From positions 1,269-28,112 of the forward strand of contig MU277811.1 of assembly GCA_022385805.1 (NCBI GenBank): 26,844 nucleotides of DNA, given 5' to 3'. The notes below the pieces were generated by a model, which saw nothing but the letters and a program-made list of their open reading frames with translations, did not search any database and had not been told where the DNA came from. Position 1 is the stretch's first letter. Every line of letters begins with the position of its first letter. A program made the position numbers and the translations under genes. Of this stretch, positions 20,761 through 26,844 are shown piece by piece. Source of the stretch: Pilatotrama ljubarskyi. Its lineage: Eukaryota > Basidiomycota > Agaricomycetes > Polyporales > Polyporaceae.

Positions 20761-22081
20761 ATGTCAGGCCCGCAGCTCCCGCACCCAGCCTTACGGAGGG
20801 CGGTCGAAGATTGGGCACAGGCTGGCCTCATCGACATCGCCCTTTCCGACATCCGCGAACTGCCAGGCGACTCGGACATACACTGTCCCTTGATCAATTC
20901 TATTCCGCCGGCAGTTCTGGGGCCGCAGCTTATGTCGATATGCCATGCATTCGTCGCGGCGGAATCAACCTCGGGCAGCGCCTCTGCGGCATCAAGTCAT
21001 CAGGGCGCTACGGACAGTACGTAGTCCTCCAAACTCATGCCTCAGGTGCTGGACGGCAACGCTGACGCTGTAGTCGACAGACTCAGAGCCGGCTAATTTG
21101 GTAGAGGTCGACAAGGGGAACCTTGACAAAGAGATCTACGACCTCGTCGCCTCCGCCTCGACGTGTACACGATTGTGGGAAACACGCCAGCCCGGAGAGC
21201 ACTTTCCTTGGATCTCAGTTTTCACGAGGATTCTGAGAGTTTGCTTCGCTGATCGTGTGGTTCTGCGGTACGCCTTGCTCAAACTGATCGGACAACGTCA
21301 GGTCATTCATACGTTCTATACCTGCAGACGCGATTGCGAATATGTCAAGCCCCGTGAGTACCGCACATCACCACAATGCGAGCAAGACGTCTTCAGTGTG
21401 GCGGCACTTCTGGTTTCGCTACCTCTCTCAGTCTGCGACAAGGGTGCGTTTGACTCGTGACTCAATCGTTCTTCTGCTGATAATCTGCATTGCGTCTCTA
21501 TCCCTGTCTTCTGCTGATACTCTGCATCGCGTCCCTGACTTCTTTGTAGACGTTGCAGATCATGTAGAGGATGTAGAAGAAACGGACGAAACGGACAGCC
21601 CACGGTCCGGCTACCGTCCCACTAGATGTTCTACCACCGCACGAAGGGTTCCCCGACTGCTACGTCTTTGCGGCTGAGCAGTAAATAATGCCATCACCGT
21701 ATAGCGGAAGCGCAGGGCCTCTCTGTCCTGTCGGCTGCTTCGCTGACCAGGAGAACATCATTCCTCTGCTTCTGAGTTCATTGCACCAGAGGCGCAACTT
21801 GCAATGCTCTCCGCCAGTCGTCCGTGTCATGTATATGCCAGAGGTCGAACCTGTCAAGTGACCCTGGGGTACCAGTCAGAATCCGAGAAAGTACGTTCTG
21901 AGATACGATCTCTCATACTCGAATTTCTGTTGACCTTCGCTAAGTGCAGCCGCGTTTCCACCTAGCGATGGCTGGACGGGGAGCAGCCGGCTCTTCGGAC
22001 GGGGTGTTTGACCTTCGATCCCCAGCAGATGCGTTCGCGCTCGCTTGGAGCATTGTCGAGGCAGTATCGCAATTGTACTGT
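20761..22081 (+). pseudogene. Truncated inverted copy of the 5' half of the 1055-aa gene
   Basis: The copy starts at ATG 20761 with MSGPQLPHPALRRAVEDWAQ, matching the start of the minus-strand gene at 25934. Exons 20761-21016, 21081-21267 and 21328 onward use the same intron positions and splice signals as the full gene. It breaks at TGA 21458-21460, and a 37-bp tandem duplication at 21471 shifts the frame. About 350-400 bp matching the acidic/serine-rich part of exon 3 are missing around 21600. TAA 21682-21684 stops the next exon. Homology continues through the exon with FHLAMAGRGAAGSSDGVFDL and fades at about 22081. It ends only 68 bp from the stop codon of the full gene on the opposite strand, so it cannot make the whole protein. 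Confidence 0.8.
21471..21540 (+). repeat. Tandem duplication, unit 37 bp, in the inverted gene copy
   Basis: CTTCTGCTGATAATCTGCAT (21471) and CTTCTGCTGATACTCTGCAT (21508) begin two adjacent units, with similarity continuing for about 30 nt. The corresponding place in the full gene (minus strand, about 25235) has the unit only once. As 37 is not a multiple of three, the duplication shifts the reading frame of the copy. Confidence 0.7.
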
Positions 22082-22149
22082 GCCACGGTCTAGTTCATCG
22101 AGCTCGACTTGGGCCGCATCAGCACTCGCTTCATTGCAAAGTCCTACAA

Positions 22150-25100
22150 TCAAGCATAATCGTCCTCGCCCTCGCTCTCCACTGGCCAGAGCTTGTACTC
22201 GTCTAGTTGGGCCCGAGCCGTCCAGCGCAACGATGCCAGCCCCTCCTTCGTCTGCGCTCGCTCAAGGAGTCCCGGCTTCGCTTCCTCCACGCGCCGCTGC
22301 AGCTCTCGCCCATGCTCCTCGACCTTGCACAGGAAAGCGATGAATCGCAGGACGCCGCTCGGCTCCGTGAGGTCAAACCGATGTTTCGCTGTGTTTCGAT
22401 CGACGACATAGAAGCACTGAGAGGAGCGGGGTGAGTCAAATGTTATATTCTTCTGTTAGTTCATTCGCTCACCTTGTCCTCGGAAGAATACCAAGTCATG
22501 GTCAGTACGCCGTATGGCCCGCACACCGACAGTCCGTACACTGGGAAGTCTGCCACGCCTAAGACGGAGAGAAAGTGTGCAGTGCTGACGCAAGCCATGC
22601 GCTGCTGGTTTCGAGTAGTATTGCTGAGGGCGACTCCATAGTCTTGGAATTGAATGACCAACAATGGCAGCTCGAAACAGGATTCCATACATTGGTTGAT
22701 GTCGGGAGCATTACCAGTGATGCCAGAGTCGTGCGCAACGCGTCCCTCCCTGGGGACCTTCACGAAGCGCAACTCCTCAAGGAGAGTCGAGAAGGTAGCG
22801 TTCCCGAGGGCGCTGTGTAGTTCGGCGAAGTAACGATCCAAGGGGATCGTCAATACCGCACAAGCGCCTTCGACAGGGTAGCACTGGCAACATCGACGCG
22901 TTTTCTGGACGATGGGCGAGCCTTCGTGGAATTCCCCAGTTGCAGCACGCCTGATGCGTGCAATGGTGCGCTGTACATTCGTGATGTTTTCAGACGCCTG
23001 TTGTAGCTCGTTCAGCTCCTCTCTATCTGCCGCAGTGCGGTCCCATGGCGACACTGCTTTAAGCGGTCTCTTGTCATCGTCGATTACGATGTCAAGTTGA
23101 ACGATGCACAGCGATAACTGTACGAATCGGTCGTCGCCAGTCCTCTACTAGGCGTTCACCACAAGATTGAGCGCCCGTGTGGTGATTCTCATCGCAAGTA
23201 TACCACGTACTGTGCAGTTTGCATTACTCTTCAGTGAAATGCTCCCAACAAGGGCATCATACTCAACAGAGCGAGCATACTTGATGTGAGCAAGCGGGCT
23301 AGAGGCGAGTGTAGCTTGGTATGAGTAGACATTGCTGCAACGGGCGTTTGAAACTTACTGGTAGGCGAGGCGAGGTTCATTCTCCCCACTTCCTGGTGCA
23401 ACCGGGAAGTCAAGTAGCTCCTCCCATGGCGTTCTATAGCAGGGCATCGTCTCTTCAAGAAACATTGGGGCCCCCAACATGACCTCTGATATGATTGTCG
23501 CGATGAACAGGGCTGCAGTTGCATCGCACCGGATGAATCTGGAGACGAGGGGTGGCATCCCGCTAGATTGAAGCGCAATAGGTCTATTTGCGCGGTACTG
23601 TGAGTGAAGGAGCGGTGGAGTTAGTACGCCCTTATCGAGGACGGAATACAGACGTGCCTGTGGCTCCGATGTCCCAGGGTAAAGCATCGCAAACATGTCT
23701 TCTAGTCTTCCCCGGAACTTGAAGTGAGCAAAACTCGAGCCATGCGGGACAAACGGGACAGTCAAAGCATGATGGTGCAGGCTCCAATCCGCTATCCCTG
23801 GATGCTCCAGGTTGAGTTTCCATGAGAGCTTGGATTCGAGCAACCTTTTGAGTATGGCCCAGCGTACGTAAGTACTCATTCCCTCCAGCTTGGACTGAAC
23901 GCCCTGGATAAAGGCAGCTTACCGTGTAGTCGATACGGAGTGTTGTACCGGGCTGTTTGTCCTCATGTTAGTCGACGGGTCAACATAATATACCGCTTAA
24001 CCTACTCGGGCTGCCATTGCCCCCGCTCACGTCTTTGTTCTCTGACCAAACTCGACTCTCGTCCGCTCTCCGCATCTCTCTTACTGAGACGGCTATGGTA
24101 TTGGTGTGAGCCTCCACGCGTCAAATATCTCGTGATCGGTAAGTAATTCTCTGAACATACCCAAGCTGCAGTAATGCGCCATGCCACAGGGCAAAGCGCA
24201 CGTCGAAGTGCTCAGACCAAGATCGATCCCGAATCACCCTGTCGGCTCTCCAAGCAGATCCGGTATCGACGCTCGAGACAGGACCGTCTTCGCCCATGGC
24301 CGTGTTGTCCTCCAAATAACTGCACGACAATTGCGACACGATCTCGACAATGCTCCAAGCGAGCGCGAACATGTCTGCTGGGGATCGAAGGTCAAACACC
24401 CCCTCCGAAGAGCCGGCTGCTCCCCGTCCAGCCATCGCTAGGTAGAAACGCGGCTGCATTCAACAAAGGGTCAACAAGGATTTGAGTATGAGACAGTATA
24501 TCAGGACGTACTCTGTCGGATTCTGACTGGTACCCCAGAATCACTTGACATATCCCGACATCTGGCGCGTACATGACACCGACAATGGGCAGAGTGCATT
24601 GCAAGTTGCGCCTCTGGTGCAATGAACTCAGAAGCAGAGGAATGATGTTCTCCTGGTCAGCGAAGCAGACGACAGGACAGAGAGGCACTGCGCTTCCGCT
24701 ATACGGAGACGGCATGATGTGCCGTTCGGCCGCGAAGACGTAACAGTCAGGGAATCCTTCGTGCAGCGGTAGAATGTCTAGCGGCCCAAAAAGTATCCGG
24801 CCCATGTGAGTCACTACATCACATCCAGTAGCGTGGTACGCAAGTACTCACCGTCGCTCATATCGTCCAAATCGCCGGAGTCCGTTGGGTTTCCACAGGC
24901 TAAGTCTGTTCCAATGGTACCACGTCGGTCTTCAGCACGGTTTGCGACCTCAGTGCCAAGAGAATCGGAGCATTCTATGCCGGCAGGAATGCTGGGAATA
25001 AGGATAGACGGGCTATGCAATTGAGAGGCGTCATCGAACTCGCTGTCGCTGGATCCTTCTTCGACGTCGCCTTGAGGAAAGAGGTGGGCATAGCGCTGGA

Positions 25101-25934
25101 AAAGAGTGGTAGAGACGGTAGCGTTCGCATACCGCTTCGGAAAGTTGGTACGGGAGTCCGTTTGTTCTACATTCTCTACGTAATCTGCAACTTTTTCAGA
25201 GAAGACTGCGACACGATTCAGAGTGAATTCAGCAGAAGAATAACTGGGCCACGAGTCAGACGCACGCTTGTCGGAGAGAGGTAGCGAAACCAGAAGTGAC
25301 GCCACACCGAAGACTTCTTGCTCGCATCGCGGTGGGGTACTGGGTTTGCGAGGTTTGACATATTCACAGTCACGTCTGCAGATGTAACGGCATGAGTAAG
25401 CTACTAGGAAGGAACAATGTCTTGGTCGGTCTACTAGTAGCCAAGGCGTACCGCAGAACGACGCGATCAGCATAGGAGATTCTCAGAATCCTTGTGAATA
25501 CTGAGTTCCAAGGAAAGTGCTCTGCAGCATGCCTTGTCCTCCACGACTGTGTACATGTCAAGGCGGAGATGACGAGGTCATATATCTCTTTGTTACGTTT
25601 ATGCTTGTCATGATCTGAGCCTGTCGACCACAATGTAAGCAATGGGGTTTGATACAGGATTCGAAAGGGACCACGAACTGTCAGTAGCTACTTGACTGCT
25701 GTTTTCAGCAGCTCTGTTCGGAGTGCACTCGGCCGCGGAAGCGATTCCATTGTATACCGACATGGCCTGTGATACCAAGGCTTCCGGGCCAATGGTGCTG
25801 ATTAAGTCACAGCGTACGTCCGGATCACCCAGCAATTCGCGGATGTCGGAAAGCACAGTGTCGACTAGGCCGGCATGCGCCCAATACTCAAGAGCCCTCC
25901 TTAAGGCTGGGTGTGGTGGCTCCCAGCGTGACAT
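22150..25934 (-). CDS. Unknown large protein, 11 exons, 1055 aa, with a probable repeated domain
   Basis: The exons are 25934-25679, 25620-25452, 25375-24852, 24777-24512, 24453-24161, 24092-24006, 23952-23923, 23874-23359, 23298-23211, 23144-22473 and 22416-22150. They total 3168 nt, all phases close, and the gene ends EGEDDYA followed by TGA. The junctions between 24161 and 23874 are the least certain. There is no signal peptide or membrane span. Residues about 85-105 are hydrophilic; about 200-316 are serine/acid-rich. Two stretches look alike: about residues 345-450 (PIVGVMYAPDVGICQVILGY, FYLAMAGRG, VFDLRSPADMFALAWSIV) and about 900-1005 (PVYGLSVCGPYGVLTMTWYS, FYVVDRNTA, RFDLTEPSGVLRFIAFLCKV). 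The family is not recognised. The beta-rich pattern may be nuclease- or kinase-adjacent, but no catalytic motif was found. A partial inverted copy lies just beyond the stop codon. Confidence 0.65.
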
Positions 25935-26482
25935 GCAGGTCTGAAAAAGTGCCAGAAAGTAAAGAGTGAAGGCTCAGCGCTCACTAAGAAGTTCACGAGT
26001 ATGAGTCGGGAATTGTGATGCATAATATTGTTCTGGCGAGAATATAAAGCAATACAGCCTTCGCGAGCGGCTCCCATCCGTCAATATACGAATACAACAC
26101 GAGTCTGCCCGAAATGTATTGGACTTCGGATCGTCGGCAACTTCATAACATCAGCCAGATCGGGTCTCAACATTCAACTTAGAACCGCCGCTGTGAAGAT
26201 AGATGAACAATTCAAAGGTAGAGGTGTTGGCACGCGGCGGACACTACATGCAGAATGCACCTCATTTGCTAGCCATCGGGGATATCCAACTTCGCCGCCA
26301 GCGGATCGTCAGCGAATCATCACTTGTCTCGCCGCTCGACGCCTCAAAACCGGTTTCGGAGAGCTACATCATCCCCGTCTCTTGCCCTATATGTGTCGAC
26401 CGTCGACTGAGTCGACTCCAGGTCAGATGCCTTGACAACTCCGGAGGACACTATTCGGGCTACCCCGCACCTGCTAGTTGGG
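25935..26482. other. Intergenic region upstream of the 1055-aa gene
   Basis: The part next to 25935 should be the promoter/leader of the minus-strand gene; a TTTTTCAG on that strand just before the ATG suggests a leader intron. The remaining 450 bp have an open plus-strand frame at 26028-26435 without recognisable motifs or homology to ALDH. A short palindromic cluster of GTCGAC sites lies at about 26396-26416. Confidence 0.4.
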
Positions 26483-26844
26483 TCGCTCGCGGACACAGTC
26501 CGTCGCTTCATCACGCGCGTTCCACTCGGAGTGGTTTTGGTTGTCGCCCCCTGGAAGTGCGTGCGCCCGGGCTCACATATCTCGGATCAGGCTCGCTGAC
26601 AGGCCGTGCGTCCACAGCTATCCCTTCCTCGTCATGATCAACTCCGTCCTGCCTGCGCTCGTCGCGGGGAACGCAGTGATTATCAAGCCGTCCCCGCAAA
26701 CGCCCCTCGCCGCTGAACGTTTCGCGAGCGCGTTCCACAAGGCGGGCGGTCCCCGAGACGCGTTACAGGTCATCCACCTCAGCCCTGAACTCACCACGGC
26801 GGCCGCGAAGCACCCCTTGATTGATTTCGTGTCATTCACCGGGA
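26483..26844 (+). CDS. Partial aldehyde dehydrogenase copy, 5'-truncated, runs off the window
   Basis: Exon 26483-26556, intron 26557-26617 and exon 26618-26844 match 7439-7811 of the ALDH pseudogene, including the intron. About 28 substitutions were counted over about 361 aligned bases, giving about 92% identity. The copy has the five-C run in VAPWN that the upstream pseudogene has lost, and GT-AG splicing gives VAPWNYPFLVMINSVLPA in frame. A 12-bp in-frame deletion removes the residues before VRRF. Homology starts abruptly at 26483; nothing upstream resembles the first 100 or so ALDH codons. It is therefore either a truncated duplicate or a gene whose true 5' end has been lost. What follows 26844 is not visible. 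Confidence 0.75.

Larger units (their letters stand above)
20755..25934. repeat. Large inverted duplication (arms 20755-22081 and 24325-25934)
   Basis: The left arm on the plus strand and the right arm on the minus strand are homologous along their length, including introns, with a spacer of about 2.2 kb. By eye the first exon is about 70-75% identical, while the segments around 21685-21830 and 21950-22080 are about 90% or better with their partners. The left arm lacks about 350-400 bp present in the right arm. The spacer is the 3' half of the same gene, so the structure is a gene followed by a reversed copy of its own beginning. Confidence 0.85.

Noticed and set aside
22461..23054. Separate minus-strand gene starting SPWDRTAAD
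   Set aside because: The frame is open upstream into RFVQLSLCIVQLDI. A GTACGT...TAG intron joins it in phase to the exon before, so it is exon 10 of the larger gene.
24161..24777. Protein kinase domain in the 1055-aa protein
   Set aside because: The SPADMFALAWSIV segment recalls a kinase C-lobe, but no HRD, DFG or VAIK motif is present anywhere in the protein.
24814..24851. Exon 3 of the 1055-aa gene running on to the stop at 24814, or a 38-nt intron
   Set aside because: A GTGAGT donor at 24851 and an acceptor at 24778 give a 74-nt intron with a TGACTCAC branch site and the right phase; 38 nt is too short.
26396..26416. GTCGAC palindromes as a regulatory site
   Set aside because: Three GTCGAC sites within 21 bp are striking but have no positional relation to a start codon or repeat, and chance in a GC-balanced region is plausible.

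Overview
The window looks like nuclear DNA of an agaricomycete (Basidiomycota), most likely Polyporales-like. The genes carry many introns of about 45-75 nt with GTRNGT donors and CTRAY-type branch sites. The gene set is fungal (Mid1-type channel subunit, proteasome beta-2, BAR protein, a fungal aldehyde dehydrogenase), and the repeats include a Plavaka-type CACTA transposon relic typical of Agaricomycetes. I found no CRISPR, bacterial operon or convincing RNA gene. Exon coordinates were worked out by hand from splice signals and phase closure.

Left part (1-5769), repeat-rich: a decayed Plavaka transposase (about 241-3198, +); a CCGGA-rich, TG...CA-bounded stretch that may be a solo LTR (about 3321-4357); and a 407-bp foldback MITE with a TAT duplication (4641-5047). 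The MITE sits just upstream of a small two-exon gene of unknown function (5185-5769, +).

Middle part (6675-20119), mostly housekeeping-like genes: an aldehyde dehydrogenase pseudogene (6675-9129, +) tail to tail with an intact seven-exon short-chain dehydrogenase (9302-10521, -); an unknown 273-aa protein (11270-12234, -); MID1 (12589-14141, -); a broken multi-membrane-span gene (about 15506-16803, -); then proteasome beta-2 PUP1 (17468-18550, -) and a BAR-domain protein (18823-20119, +), which diverge from a shared 272-bp promoter.

Right part (20761-26844), duplication-rich: an 11-exon gene predicted to encode a 1055-aa protein of unknown function (22150-25934, -). Directly beyond its 3' end lies an inverted, broken copy of its own 5' half (20761 to about 22081, +), giving a natural long inverted repeat (arms about 1.3 and 1.6 kb, spacer about 2.2 kb). 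The window ends in a 5'-truncated second copy of part of the aldehyde dehydrogenase gene (26483-26844, +), about 92% identical to the pseudogene 19 kb upstream. This copy keeps the reading frame where the upstream one has lost it.

The most unusual structure is the gene plus inverted self-copy. It could yield hairpin RNA and shows signs of uneven divergence or gene conversion. The encoded protein also appears to contain two copies of one domain.
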